Shown: piece after piece, positions 47,020 through 56,644 of the stretch | Layout: each line of letters opens with the position of its first letter | Numbering within the stretch: the stretch's first letter is position 1 | The notes under the pieces: generated by a model | Told to the model about the DNA's origin: nothing | Database searches by the model: none | Seen by the model: only the letters and a program-made list of their open reading frames with translations | Translations under genes and position numbers: made by a program | Assembly: GCF_003350405.1 (NCBI RefSeq) | Contig: NZ_QQAW01000013.1 | Coordinates: 20,072-84,071 of the forward strand | Source: Gluconacetobacter liquefaciens | GTDB lineage: Bacteria > Pseudomonadota > Alphaproteobacteria > Acetobacterales > Acetobacteraceae | Length of the DNA stretch: 64,000 bases | Direction of reading: 5' to 3'

Positions 47020-48557
47020 GGCAGATCCCGCCCAGTCCTGTTGTCGCCGGAAAAAAGCATGCGCGTGATGTCGTCCGCAGCAACTCGGTCCGGCGCGACT
47101 TCGCCGATCGTACGGCCCTCCCGTATGAGATAGGCGCGATGGGCCAGCCCCAGCACCTCCTCGAAATCCGATGACACGAGAAGAACCGCCATCCCACACG
47201 CTGCCATGTCCACAATCACATCATAAATGCGCTGCCTGGAGCCGATATCTACTCCCCGCGTCGGTTCGTCGAGCATGATCAACCCGGGATCATCCAGAAG
47301 CCATCGGGCCATCAGGACTTTTTGCTGATTGCCACCAGACTGACCACGTATTTTCAGATTCATGTTCGACGGCACGATGGCGAACTGCCTGATTCGCTTC
47401 CCGACTGCCGCCCGCTCCGCGCCCCGCCTGACAAAGCCGAAACGACTGAACCGGCTCAGATAGGGCAGAGTCATATTGGCACACACGCTTTCCTCTGGAA
47501 AAATCCCTTGCCTGCGACGATCTTCGGGAAGAAGGACCAACCCGCTCTGCCGCGCGCGATGTCGGTCTCCGGACGGCAGGGCCCGGCCGTCGAATATCAC
47601 ATCCCCTCCGTCGCGCCGATCCACCCCAGCCAGCGCCCGGAGAATTTCGGTCCGCCCACTGCCGACCAGACCAAGAAGCCCGACGATTTCGCCTTTTCGC
47701 ACGTCCAGCGACACATCTCTGACGGCAGAGCCAGCCGTCAGTCCCCGCGCATGCAATATCGTCGGCGCCTGCGGGGCCGGAGTGCGCTTGTCCGGGTAAC
47801 TCTGCGTAACGGATCTCCCCAGCATGGCTTCGACCAGATCGGACCGCCGCCGGCCGCTCAACACGCAGGTTTCGACAACCTGCCCATCGCGCATGATCGT
47901 CGCGCGATCGCAATGCGACAGCACATGATCGAGAAAATGCGTAACATAGATGATCGCCCGCCCCTTCGCTCGCAATGCACGCATGATATCATGCAGGCGC
48001 TCCGCCTCATGTGGCCCCAGTATCGCCGTCGGTTCATCCATGACAATGACGTCGGCACGCCGCGCCAGCGCACGCATGATTTCCACCTGCTGCTGCCTGT
48101 AAAGCGGCAGCGTTCCCGCAATCGCATCTCCGCGAATGCCGAACGCAAGTTCGGATTCCAATTGTTGATAACGTTCCCTGTTTCCCTTCGGCAGGAAGAA
48201 GCCACGGCGTTCCTCCTGCCCCAGGAACACGTTATCGGCCACCGAAAGCCCCGGTACCAACTGTATCTCCTGATGGATCATCGCAACACCGCTGTTGAGA
48301 GCGCGGTGCGGCGTCCATAATCCGACGGTCTGGCCGGCAAGAAGAATCTCGCCCGCGTCACGGCGGTAATACCCGGCGACGATCTTGCCCACCGTGGATT
48401 TCCCTGCCCCGTTGGCACCGATCAGCGCGTGAATTTCTCCAGCACGGACGTCAAGGCTAACATCCGACAGAACCTTGATCCCATCGAACTGCTTGGAAAT
48501 GCCCCTCAAGCTCAACAAGCTTTCCGTGGAAGACGACTGGTGACCGACTTCCGGCAT
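47016..48557 (-). CDS. Ribose-type ABC transporter ATP-binding protein (RbsA-like, two NBDs)
   Basis: A 513-residue protein with two nucleotide-binding domains. The first has Walker A GANGAGKST and Walker B VIVMDEPTA; the second has a degenerate Walker A (GLVGSGRTE), the signature RGQSGGNQQKV and Walker B IMLDEPTRGVD. This is the normal RbsA/MglA layout with one reduced site. Start at MPEVGHQ (48557), which follows the binding protein stop by 2 bp; an in-frame ATG 15 bp upstream is the alternative. Confidence 0.93.
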   Translation of the reverse strand: MPEVGHQSSSTESLLSLRGISKQFDGIKVLSDVSLDVRAGEIHALIGANGAGKSTVGKIVAGYYRRDAGEILLAGQTVGLWTPHRALNSGVAMIHQEIQLVPGLSVADNVFLGQEERRGFFLPKGNRERYQQLESELAFGIRGDAIAGTLPLYRQQQVEIMRALARRADVIVMDEPTAILGPHEAERLHDIMRALRAKGRAIIYVTHFLDHVLSHCDRATIMRDGQVVETCVLSGRRRSDLVEAMLGRSVTQSYPDKRTPAPQAPTILHARGLTAGSAVRDVSLDVRKGEIVGLLGLVGSGRTEILRALAGVDRRDGGDVIFDGRALPSGDRHRARQSGLVLLPEDRRRQGIFPEESVCANMTLPYLSRFSRFGFVRRGAERAAVGKRIRQFAIVPSNMNLKIRGQSGGNQQKVLMARWLLDDPGLIMLDEPTRGVDIGSRQRIYDVIVDMAACGMAVLLVSSDFEEVLGLAHRAYLIREGRTIGEVAPDRVAADDITRMLFSGDNRTGRDLP

Positions 48558-48559
48558 CC

Positions 48560-49573
48560 CTATCCCGCCCATTGCGCCTGAAAGGCAGGGTGCGCCAGCA
48601 ATATATCGCGCGTCCAAAGCGGCGGCAGCGGCGACAGGCTGTCGGCGTCGATAACCGGGGGAATCTTTCGTCCGGACACGGCGCCGACAATCGCATCCAG
48701 CGCTGCCTCTCCCATGCTTCTGGTCAGGGTCCCGTAAGTGACTGCCCAGCGCCCCTCCCGCACAGCCCTCACCCCGATTCCTGACCCTCCTGCCGATGAA
48801 AGATAAAGCCCCGCCGGATCGATTCCATAACTTTTGAACGCCATTTCCGCCCCGATGGTCTGAATATCCGCAGTGGACAGGACGGCATCGATGTGGCGAT
48901 CAACCTGAAGCCGGTCCAGCACGCCGTTCATCGCTGTTCCAGCATCATATTGCCCTTCGATTGTCGCCACGATCCGCACATTGGGAAAACTAGCCAGGGT
49001 CTGGCGGTAGACACGATAGCGCAACTGATCGAACGGATAGACCTTCTGCCCGATCAAGAGCAGGATATTGCACACCGGCCGGGCACGACAATGCAAGCCC
49101 ACATCCTCCGCCTGACGCCGAGCCATGACAGCAGGTGCCGTCGCCACCGTAGAGACCACTCCCCGTGCCTGCGGCGTGATCTGCTCGAGATCAGGCCCGA
49201 TCGGAAAATTCAGAGCAACGGTCGGCATGCCAAGAGCCGCCGCCTCAGCAACTGCCGATGCGATGGAAACCGTATCATTGGGAAAGAGGATGATCCCGTC
49301 ATAATGATGGGACGCAACGACATCTTCCACCTGATTGTATTGTAGAGTCGAATCAAAACCGCCATCGAACAGGCGGACATCGACATTGCCTGCCCGCGCG
49401 GCAGCGGCCAGGATACCATTCCAGACTGACTGGTTATATCCATTCTGCGCACCGGCAGCGAGGAACGCGATCCGCCAGCGATGCTGCGGAGGTGCCCCAT
49501 GCGCAGCGAACACCCCGCCACACCAAACACCCGATACCAGAACAAACATCAGAAAGCAGCGATACCAGGTCAT
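48560..49573 (-). CDS. Sugar ABC transporter substrate-binding protein
   Basis: A 337-residue periplasmic binding protein (Peripla_BP_4 type) with a signal peptide (FLMFVLVSGVWCGGVFAAHG). Features: WRIAFLAAGAQNGYNQSVW, IILFPNDTVSIASAVAEAAA and LSTADIQTIGAEMAFKSYGI. A purine- or pentose-type ligand is plausible, but binding residues cannot be assigned. First gene of the ABC operon. A hairpin lies just upstream of it (49593-49626). Confidence 0.9.
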   Translation of the reverse strand: MTWYRCFLMFVLVSGVWCGGVFAAHGAPPQHRWRIAFLAAGAQNGYNQSVWNGILAAAARAGNVDVRLFDGGFDSTLQYNQVEDVVASHHYDGIILFPNDTVSIASAVAEAAALGMPTVALNFPIGPDLEQITPQARGVVSTVATAPAVMARRQAEDVGLHCRARPVCNILLLIGQKVYPFDQLRYRVYRQTLASFPNVRIVATIEGQYDAGTAMNGVLDRLQVDRHIDAVLSTADIQTIGAEMAFKSYGIDPAGLYLSSAGGSGIGVRAVREGRWAVTYGTLTRSMGEAALDAIVGAVSGRKIPPVIDADSLSPLPPLWTRDILLAHPAFQAQWAG

Positions 49574-49592
49574 GCCGTCCACCCCGCCTACT

Positions 49593-49626
49593 GGCCATCA
49601 TGGTAATCTTCCCATGATGGCTTTTT
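49593..49626. promoter_or_regulatory. Perfect hairpin between the TonB receptor and the ABC operon
   Basis: GCCATCATGG and CCATGATGGC form 10-bp arms around 9 nt, followed by TTTTT on the plus strand. Plus-strand genes upstream are lacking, so on the minus strand it may be a weak terminator after the TonB receptor, an attenuator or an operator of the ABC operon. Confidence 0.5.
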
Positions 49627-49701
49627 CATCACGACTGTCCGCTTGATTTCAGCATTGGCCGATACCGCCGTCACAGGATGATTACCGGCCCCGTTCCAAA
49701 T

Positions 49702-52071
49702 TCAGAAAGAAACGGTGAACGATCCGCCATAGGTGCGCGGCTCGGCGGCATACGACCAGCCATAGCTATCATATTCTGAATTATAACGCTTGTTTGTAAA
49801 ATTCTTTACCCACCCGACGAAGCGCCACTTTTTGTTCGGCGCCGTCAGGCCAAGCTGGAAATTATAAAGATTGAACGCGGTGCGTGCCGTCGTATTTTCC
49901 GGATCCCAATATTCTTTCCCGGTCGAAGTCATATCGAACCGCCCGAACCCGTTAACACCCCGGAAAAGCTTGTGCTCATACTGCGTTCCAAGAAAAACCG
50001 TATATTCTGGAACGACCGGCGCGGCATTACCCTGTGCCGAAGGATTGTAGCTGTATTTCGTTATGCTGCTATGCGTATAACCCAGATTGGCAAAGAAGCT
50101 GAGACCGGGAAGAGGATTATAGGTCGCCGACAATTCACCACCCGTCAGATGCACCTGGTCGATATTAACCAGTATCTGCGCGTTTACAGACGGATTAAAC
50201 AGGAAGAAAAATGAATTGTGATCTCTCGTATCGAAGAAAGAGCCATTGATTCGCAGCTTGTCGTGCAGCCAACTCGTCTTGAAGCCGACATCCACCGTAT
50301 TCGCACGCTCGGGCTTGACGACATCATAGGCACCCGGCAACCCGACGGCAGCGGCCGTTCCGCTCTGGTTGAACTGGCCACTCCGAAATCCGATGCCATA
50401 GTCGACATAGAAGGTCACCTGCGGCGTGAGGCGATAGGACAACGTGCCTTTTGGTTGCGCCTGCCTGAACCAGCGCTCACGCTTGCATGTCGCGCCATCG
50501 GAAGCTGAGCAGCCATCTGGAACACCAGCCGTACTATCTGGAGACACATATTGGCTCAAATCGTTCCAGTCGTAACGAAATCCAAAATCCGCGGTCAAGT
50601 TCTTGAGTATATCATAGGAGAGGTGGCCAAATAGCGCAAAATCCTGGTTGTGATCCGAATTCGCAAAGAACGAATTCGTCGGGTTCGGAGCATAGCCAAA
50701 CAACGGCGTCGTACTGACACGCGCGATCCCCTGGCCCGTATCCGTGGCGCTGGTCGTCGAGAGGAAGTCGCGCTCATCCAAAAAATAGCCTCCGAACATC
50801 CACTTGACTTTCCACCGGTCGGAGGACGTGACGCGAAGTTCGTCTTCCCACGAGGTATTGGTACGCCATTGGGACTGGGTCCCATCCAGGGCAGCGGTAT
50901 AGGGCGAATTATCGCTGGCGAAATACTCATTCAGCTTCATCCATCCGAGTGTATTCGTAACCCGCCCCCATGGCTGAGTATAGGTCAGCCGAAATGATGC
51001 ATCGCGAATATCCCTTGTATTCAGGCCACCATTATTCGCACAGAATGTATCATATACGTGATCGGCACTGAACGTGCTGCTGCTGTAGCTAGAACCCGAA
51101 GGGTTGCATGTACCCGGCTGCAGTTTTGTCCCCTGGTACCAGGCATTCAACGCGCCACCACGCACTTCATCGATTCCCGCCCGGAAATCAGCGACCAGAT
51201 CGTCGGTCAGAATAGCCTTGATGTGGCCACGGGCGGAATATTCCGTCTGGAAATCGACCGTCTTGTCGCGATAGACATTATACAACAGACCGTCGAAATC
51301 ACGCACGTCGGCATTCAGATCGTAATAGAGGCGGTCTTTCACAAGCGGTCCCCGAAGTGAGATACGCCCCACCCTGTAACCCCCGTTGCCATACTGGCCT
51401 TGAAGATCGACCTGATGCTTATTGGTCGGCTGCTTCGTATTGATGATGATCGCACCGCCGATGGCATTGCGTCCCCATAGATCGCCCTGAGGGCCCTCCA
51501 GTACTTCGATCTGGTCGAGATTGAAAAGATCCTGCGTGAACTGACGGTAGTTCATTTGCTGGACACCATCGACAACGACCGCGACCGGACTCTGCCCGTT
51601 GCGCACCTGAGAAATGCCGCGCAGCGTCACGAACGTCGTGCCAACGCTCTCACCCTGCGAAATCGCCATATTCGGGACCATCGCGATCAGGTCCTCGACC
51701 GACTGAACCCGCGCATCCGCCAGTTGCTGTCTGGTAAAGACACTGGCCGTAACTGGCGCCTTCTGCATTGCCTCGCGCCTAGAAATGCCGGTCACCATGA
51801 TGTCCTCGGGCTTGGCCGGGGAATCGGTTCTTGCTGTATCCCGCGAGGCACGGATCTTGGACGATGGCCGTTCGTCCATCGAATCCGACCTTTTCATTGC
51901 CGCCGGTCCACGTGTTTTCAACTTGCTCGACGCCTCGTCCGATGTGGATTGGGCATAAGCTTTTGACGCGATGCTACTTGCCGCCAGAACCCCTGGAATG
52001 ACGAGCAATGCCATCAGATGCGAAGAGCCGGCCATCAACATTCTCCCATATGGCAAGACGAAGTTCTTCAT
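49702..52071 (-). CDS. TonB-dependent outer-membrane receptor
   Basis: A 789-residue receptor with a long signal peptide (LMALLVIPGVLAASSIASKA followed by YAQS). A Ser/Lys-rich spacer precedes the TonB box-like segment DIMVTGIS (~residue 92) and the plug (ARVQSVEDLIAMVPNMAIS, GPQGDLWGRNAIGGAIIINT). The 22-strand barrel ends GGSFTVSF with a terminal Phe. The TonB receptor style is that of sphingomonad and acetic-acid-bacterial importers, ligand unknown. It lies between an ABC importer and the amide-catabolic gene block, so it may import the substrate of either. Confidence 0.94.
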   Translation of the reverse strand: MKNFVLPYGRMLMAGSSHLMALLVIPGVLAASSIASKAYAQSTSDEASSKLKTRGPAAMKRSDSMDERPSSKIRASRDTARTDSPAKPEDIMVTGISRREAMQKAPVTASVFTRQQLADARVQSVEDLIAMVPNMAISQGESVGTTFVTLRGISQVRNGQSPVAVVVDGVQQMNYRQFTQDLFNLDQIEVLEGPQGDLWGRNAIGGAIIINTKQPTNKHQVDLQGQYGNGGYRVGRISLRGPLVKDRLYYDLNADVRDFDGLLYNVYRDKTVDFQTEYSARGHIKAILTDDLVADFRAGIDEVRGGALNAWYQGTKLQPGTCNPSGSSYSSSTFSADHVYDTFCANNGGLNTRDIRDASFRLTYTQPWGRVTNTLGWMKLNEYFASDNSPYTAALDGTQSQWRTNTSWEDELRVTSSDRWKVKWMFGGYFLDERDFLSTTSATDTGQGIARVSTTPLFGYAPNPTNSFFANSDHNQDFALFGHLSYDILKNLTADFGFRYDWNDLSQYVSPDSTAGVPDGCSASDGATCKRERWFRQAQPKGTLSYRLTPQVTFYVDYGIGFRSGQFNQSGTAAAVGLPGAYDVVKPERANTVDVGFKTSWLHDKLRINGSFFDTRDHNSFFFLFNPSVNAQILVNIDQVHLTGGELSATYNPLPGLSFFANLGYTHSSITKYSYNPSAQGNAAPVVPEYTVFLGTQYEHKLFRGVNGFGRFDMTSTGKEYWDPENTTARTAFNLYNFQLGLTAPNKKWRFVGWVKNFTNKRYNSEYDSYGWSYAAEPRTYGGSFTVSF

Positions 52072-52342
52072 TCGGATACCGTATACGAAATGAAAGGTCC
52101 GCGCAACGATACTTCTTCGTAATGAGAATTTTTATGACGTGCCCGATGGCCCGTTTCCTGTCGCATGTTTAATGAAGATGGAGCCGACCCGACAACGGCT
52201 ACGATGGAAATACAGCCCCTGCAAACAAACAATCAAACCAGGCTTTCCCGGATCGGCATGAAGGTGGCCATTCCTCCCTATCCGGGCATTCGGCATAACC
52301 CTCCAGTATGGACCGAACCCGCCATGGGCATTCTTGAAATGA

Positions 52343-52365
52343 AGCCGGATACCAAATATCCGGCT
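52343..52365 (-). terminator. Hairpin after the amidohydrolase gene
   Basis: AGCCGGATA and TATCCGGCT form perfect 9-bp arms around a 5-nt loop, 60 bp past the amidohydrolase stop. It probably ends the minus-strand catabolic operon. The rest of 52072-52424 is relatively AT-rich and holds no supported gene; it should contain the TonB receptor promoter. Confidence 0.55.
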
Positions 52366-52424
52366 GAATCATTTATTATACAGAATAAAATAAGCCGCTG
52401 ATTTCGTGATAAGATAGACGGTTT

Positions 52425-53651
52425 TTACCCGATCCTGTTTTTATGAATGCGACCATTGGCCATGATAAGCTCCAGACTTGCACCCGTATCAGTAAGCACG
52501 GACAAATCCTTCAAGGGATTTCCGTCAACAACCAGTAGATCGGCGTGGCTCCCAGGTGCGATGACGCCCAGCTTTCCGCTCTGTTGCACGATCTCGGCAT
52601 TAACCATGGTTGCGGAACGCAGAATGTCAATCGGCGGTTCCGCTTCCGCGCGAATCAGGAACTCCCGGGACTGCGCACCCTGCAAAGGACCGAGCAGATC
52701 GGAGCCGAAGCCGATCTTCACGCCAGCGTTGCGAGCCAGTCGCAGAGAATCCAGGCCAGCCGCCAGCACGACCTGCAGCTTTTCTCCGCTCGCCGGGGAA
52801 AGACCGTGCTCGGCCCCCGATTTGGCAAGCATGTCGTAAGCCACCAATGTCGGCACCAAGTAGGCCCCCCGCTCGGCCATGAGACGCGCACCCTGCGCAT
52901 CGAGCAGATTGCCGTGCTCCACTGTGCGCACACCCGCCTGCACGATCCGGCGGATCGCGTCGGCACCATAGGCATGCGCGCCGACATAGGTACCCCAGCT
53001 TGCCGCTTCCGCGACCGCTGTCTCGATTTCCTCGATGGAAAACTGAGTACCGTCAATCGGGTCATGCTCCGATGCCACGCCACCCGAGGCCATGATCTTG
53101 ATCTGGTGCGCGCCCAGACGCAGCTCTTCGCGCACCCCGCGCCGGACGGCATCCCGCCCGTCGACGATGCGCGACTGGAACGCGAGGGCACCGCTACATC
53201 CGCAGCCGTCCCCTTCGGTCCGCAGGCGATGATCGGCATGCCCCCCGGTCTGCGAGAGCGGTCGGCCCGAAATGAACAGGCGCGGGCCGGCAAAATGGCC
53301 TTCGCGCACCGCCTGAACCAGCCCGTAATCGGCGCCGCCCATATCGCGAACCGTCGTGAAGCCCCGGTCAAGCATCGCTCGCATCGAACTGGAAGCCCGT
53401 GCGGCCATCAGGGTCGGCGGCACCGCGCCGAGCCGGCCGAGATTCACTTCACTCAGGGTCACATGCGCGTGGGCGTCGATCAGGCCCGGCATGACGGTCC
53501 GCCCCCCGACATCGATCCTCCTGGCCTCTCTGAAGGACGGTCTGGTGTCGGAGACTTCCCGAACCGTTCCCTTCTCGACCACGATATAGGCGGGCCGCAT
53601 ATCGCCCAGTTCCAGATCGAGCAGATTGCAATGATCGAAGACGGTTACCAT
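52425..53651 (-). CDS. Amidohydrolase-superfamily protein (imidazolonepropionase/prolidase-like)
   Basis: A 408-residue metal-dependent amidohydrolase. The metal-binding motif GLIDAHAHVTL (His60s region) follows the N-terminal beta sandwich; further ligands appear in HQIKIMASGG (the lysine that is carboxylated in some members), VGAHAYG, VEHGNLLD and the late aspartate in IGFGSDLL. Such enzymes hydrolyse cyclic amides or Xaa-Pro-type dipeptides. It lies 12 bp downstream of an M20 deacylase and at the end of the HyuAB-containing block. Confidence 0.88.
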   Translation of the reverse strand: MVTVFDHCNLLDLELGDMRPAYIVVEKGTVREVSDTRPSFREARRIDVGGRTVMPGLIDAHAHVTLSEVNLGRLGAVPPTLMAARASSSMRAMLDRGFTTVRDMGGADYGLVQAVREGHFAGPRLFISGRPLSQTGGHADHRLRTEGDGCGCSGALAFQSRIVDGRDAVRRGVREELRLGAHQIKIMASGGVASEHDPIDGTQFSIEEIETAVAEAASWGTYVGAHAYGADAIRRIVQAGVRTVEHGNLLDAQGARLMAERGAYLVPTLVAYDMLAKSGAEHGLSPASGEKLQVVLAAGLDSLRLARNAGVKIGFGSDLLGPLQGAQSREFLIRAEAEPPIDILRSATMVNAEIVQQSGKLGVIAPGSHADLLVVDGNPLKDLSVLTDTGASLELIMANGRIHKNRIG

Positions 53652-53663
53652 ACGCTGTCGTCC

Positions 53664-54965
53664 TTATCCGTAGTCCGCAGAATTGAGCGGTGCCGTTCCG
53701 CACCACTCCGCGATGAAAAGTGCCAGCACGACAGTCGTTTTTTTCATGCTTTCCAGGTCGGCACGCTCTCGCGGACTGTGCAGCCCCTCTCCAAGCGAGC
53801 CGTAGCAGAGCGTCGGTATGCCGTAATGGAATCCATACAGACGCACGTCGCAGGTCGCCGGCATGCTGAAACTTTCCAGCTCGGTTCCAAAAACGGTCCT
53901 GTGCGCCAGGGCCAGAGCGGCCTCGGCCGCGCTGCCCGGTTCCTGGACGTATGGCTCCGCCTGGAATCCCACCCACGTCACGTCCGCGCCGGCCTCGTTG
54001 CCTTTCTCGCCGGCGCATGCGGCCACCGTGTCGAGAATAGCGCGACGCACCGCTTCCAGCGACTGTCCCGGCAGGATGCCGATACGGCAGTCGATCTCGC
54101 ACCAGGACGGAACCATGCCGATCCAGTCCCCGCCCCGAATCCTGCCGACGCTGAAGGAAACGGGCGCTGCCATGTGCCCGTACCATCGGGAGTCCCGGTG
54201 CTCTTCGTTCGTGCGGTCGGCAAGCCCCTGTAATGCGGTGATGAAATCATACATCGCCAGGATCGCGCTGGCGCCACGACCGGCTTCGAGAATATGCGCG
54301 GCAGTACCGGAAAGACGCACACGAAACCAGATGGAGCCAAGCTGTGCCCTTTGCAGGCGGTTGCCGACGGCCTCGGCAATCAGGCAGGCATCGGCCCGAT
54401 AGCCTCGGGCCAGGGTGCCCAGGGCGCCATTACCCGTGCATTCCTCCTCGCTTACCGTCTCGACATGGACCGGGGCGGCCGGACGCAGGCCGACGGCACG
54501 GAGCGCATCGAGCGCAAACACGATCTCGGTCACGCCGACCTTCATGTCGGCGGTCCCCCGGCCCGAGATCCACGTGCCGTCTATCCGCGGAGCGAACGGA
54601 TCATGCGCCCAGTCCTGTAGTGGCCCCGGAGGCACGACATCAATATGGCCCTGGAGGATCAGGCTACGCCCCCCTCCCACGCTGGAGGGCACCGTCGCCA
54701 CGACCTGGACGGCCTTTTCGTAATCGGCCTCGAAAACTGGAGAAAAACCCGGCAGCGCCTCGATCTCGACCTCGGCCAGGGTAAAACGGTCCACGGCCCA
54801 GCCGCGCGCGGCGAACTGGCCCGCCAGCCAGTCCTGGCAGGAGGCTTCCTGGCCGCGCAGGCTGGGAAAGGAAGCCAACGTGCCGAGCCAGGACACCTGC
54901 TTGGCCCAGTCGGCTTCCACCGCCTGCGCAAGGCGCGCTGCTAGGCTTTCGGACTGCGTGACCAT
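53664..54965 (-). CDS. M20-family deacylase/carbamoylase (ArgE/DapE type)
   Basis: A 433-residue M20 metallohydrolase starting MVTQSESLAARL. Metal-site motifs: LILQGHIDVVPPG (His/Asp), GRGTADMKVG (bridging Asp), EEECTGNGALG (Glu-Glu) and the late HSPRERAD histidine. The dimerisation domain starts near WFRVRLSGTAAHILEAGRG. Known M20 members remove acyl or carbamoyl groups from amino acids; a carbamoyl-amino-acid product of a hydantoinase step is a reasonable substrate. It starts 17 bp after hyuB. Confidence 0.9.
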   Translation of the reverse strand: MVTQSESLAARLAQAVEADWAKQVSWLGTLASFPSLRGQEASCQDWLAGQFAARGWAVDRFTLAEVEIEALPGFSPVFEADYEKAVQVVATVPSSVGGGRSLILQGHIDVVPPGPLQDWAHDPFAPRIDGTWISGRGTADMKVGVTEIVFALDALRAVGLRPAAPVHVETVSEEECTGNGALGTLARGYRADACLIAEAVGNRLQRAQLGSIWFRVRLSGTAAHILEAGRGASAILAMYDFITALQGLADRTNEEHRDSRWYGHMAAPVSFSVGRIRGGDWIGMVPSWCEIDCRIGILPGQSLEAVRRAILDTVAACAGEKGNEAGADVTWVGFQAEPYVQEPGSAAEAALALAHRTVFGTELESFSMPATCDVRLYGFHYGIPTLCYGSLGEGLHSPRERADLESMKKTTVVLALFIAEWCGTAPLNSADYG

Positions 54966-54981
54966 ACGTCGTCCCTTTCTC

Positions 54982-56640
54982 TCAGTCTTCGATGCCGTAG
55001 ATTTCACGCGCGCGCTCACCGGTCAGGTATCCGTCACGCAGATCGCGCAGCACCGCCTCGCGAGAACGGCGTTCCGGCGGTCCGAAGCCACCTCCCACCC
55101 CTGTCACGACGTGGACGACATCGCCCTCGCGCAACGGGATGTTGGTTCCGAACGCATAGCGCTCGGGCATCTCCCCCGGCCGCAGCACCTCGACGAAATT
55201 CGGCGAGCCATCCAGTCCGCCATCGACCCCCCAGGGCGGAATGCGCGAGCGCGTGTAGCCGACACTCAGGAAATTGTCGTCGGCGCGCACCCGGTAGCGC
55301 AGGGAAATCCCCTTGCCCCCGCGCCATTGGCCCTCGCCGCCGGCAGCGGGATTGAGGGCGAGTTCCTCAACCCCCAGGCCATAGCGCGCCTCGGCGACCT
55401 CCGCCGGGCAATTGAAGGTCTCGCCATGAAAGCCCGAGAACATCGCGCTGTTGCCATCCCGGCCGCGCTGGGCGCCCCAACCGCCCAGTTGCGGCTCGAC
55501 AATCGTGTAATGACGTCCTGTCTCGGCATGTTTTCCGCCGATATTGGTGCCACAGATCGACGCGAAATTTCCAGCCGGAACCAGTTCGGGCACATACCGG
55601 GCCATGCAGCGCAGGATCAGGTCGAAAAGCCTGATCTCGACTTCGGAATAATAGCCCAGCGCTCCGGGCTCGACCACATGGAAGACCGAACCGGGCCGGG
55701 TCACGACCTTCAATGGGCGGAAGAATCCGCCATTGCCGGGGGCATCGGTATCGGTCACAGCCTTGAAGGCAAGCTGCGCCGCGATAACCACCCCTTCCAG
55801 GCTGGAATTGCGCGATCCGGACTGGTCCGGATTATCGCGCAGGTCGACGATGAACGCATCATCGGTAATCTCGATGCTGACCTTGTAGACCGCGCCGTCG
55901 TCCTGTTCCTCCGCAAAGGTGAAGACACCCTTCGTCAAACCCTTGAGCGCTGTCCGGGCGCGGCGTTCCCCCAGATCCATGAAGTCGTCGATCGCCGCGA
56001 TCACGACGTCCACGCCATATTTCGCGATCAGTTCCTGAAGCCGACGCTCGCCGATGCGCACACCCGCGATCCCCGCCCAGAGATCGCCCTTGAGAAAGGC
56101 AGGCAACCGCGTATTCACATATAGGATATCGAAGACCGCCTGGTTCGGCCGGCCCGCCTCCATCAGCTTGACGGCCGGAATCCGCACACCCTCCTGATAG
56201 ATCTCGGTCGCGTCGGAGGACATCGAGCCGGGTACAAGTCCACCAACATCGTTCCAGTGGGCGATGTTCGCCGTCCAGGCGACCAAACGCCCTGCAGCAA
56301 AGACCGGCATCGCCAGGATCATGTCGTTCAGATGCGTGACACCACCCCAATAAGGGTCGTTCGATGCGAACAGGTCACCCGGCTGGATCGTCTCGGGCGG
56401 ATGCTTCTTCAGGATAGCCGTCACGGCCTTGTCGAGTACCCCGATGAAGGCCGGAATTCCGGCACCCGACGCAGCGATATCGCCTTTGGCGTCGCAGATG
56501 CCGGTCCCGAGGTCCAGCACCTCATAGATGATCGCGCTCATCGACGTCTTGCGCTGGACGACGAACATTTCATCTGCAATGGCTTCCAGCGCATTCTGGA
56601 TAATGTCGAACGTGACCTGGTCGTGGGAAGGATGACCCAT
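54982..56640 (-). CDS. Hydantoinase/oxoprolinase subunit B (HyuB-like)
   Basis: A 552-residue HyuB/oxoprolinase-beta protein. Marks: FDIIQNALEAIADEMFVVQR at the start (residues ~10-29), the GDLFASNDPYWGGVTHLNDM and PGSMSSDATEIYQEG regions, and GQWRGGKGISLRYRV. Together with HyuA it opens 5-membered cyclic amides with ATP. ATG 56640 is preferred; HyuA ends 5 bp upstream of it, so the pair is coupled. The exact ring substrate (hydantoin, N-methylhydantoin or 5-oxoproline) is not visible from sequence. Confidence 0.92.
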   Translation of the reverse strand: MGHPSHDQVTFDIIQNALEAIADEMFVVQRKTSMSAIIYEVLDLGTGICDAKGDIAASGAGIPAFIGVLDKAVTAILKKHPPETIQPGDLFASNDPYWGGVTHLNDMILAMPVFAAGRLVAWTANIAHWNDVGGLVPGSMSSDATEIYQEGVRIPAVKLMEAGRPNQAVFDILYVNTRLPAFLKGDLWAGIAGVRIGERRLQELIAKYGVDVVIAAIDDFMDLGERRARTALKGLTKGVFTFAEEQDDGAVYKVSIEITDDAFIVDLRDNPDQSGSRNSSLEGVVIAAQLAFKAVTDTDAPGNGGFFRPLKVVTRPGSVFHVVEPGALGYYSEVEIRLFDLILRCMARYVPELVPAGNFASICGTNIGGKHAETGRHYTIVEPQLGGWGAQRGRDGNSAMFSGFHGETFNCPAEVAEARYGLGVEELALNPAAGGEGQWRGGKGISLRYRVRADDNFLSVGYTRSRIPPWGVDGGLDGSPNFVEVLRPGEMPERYAFGTNIPLREGDVVHVVTGVGGGFGPPERRSREAVLRDLRDGYLTGERAREIYGIED

Positions 56641-56644
56641 GGCT

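Noticed and set aside
52165..52401. 78-codon plus-strand frame upstream of the TonB receptor
   Set aside because: No ribosome-binding site of note, no domain, Pro/Thr-rich chance translation; its end overlaps the hairpin that probably ends the catabolic operon.
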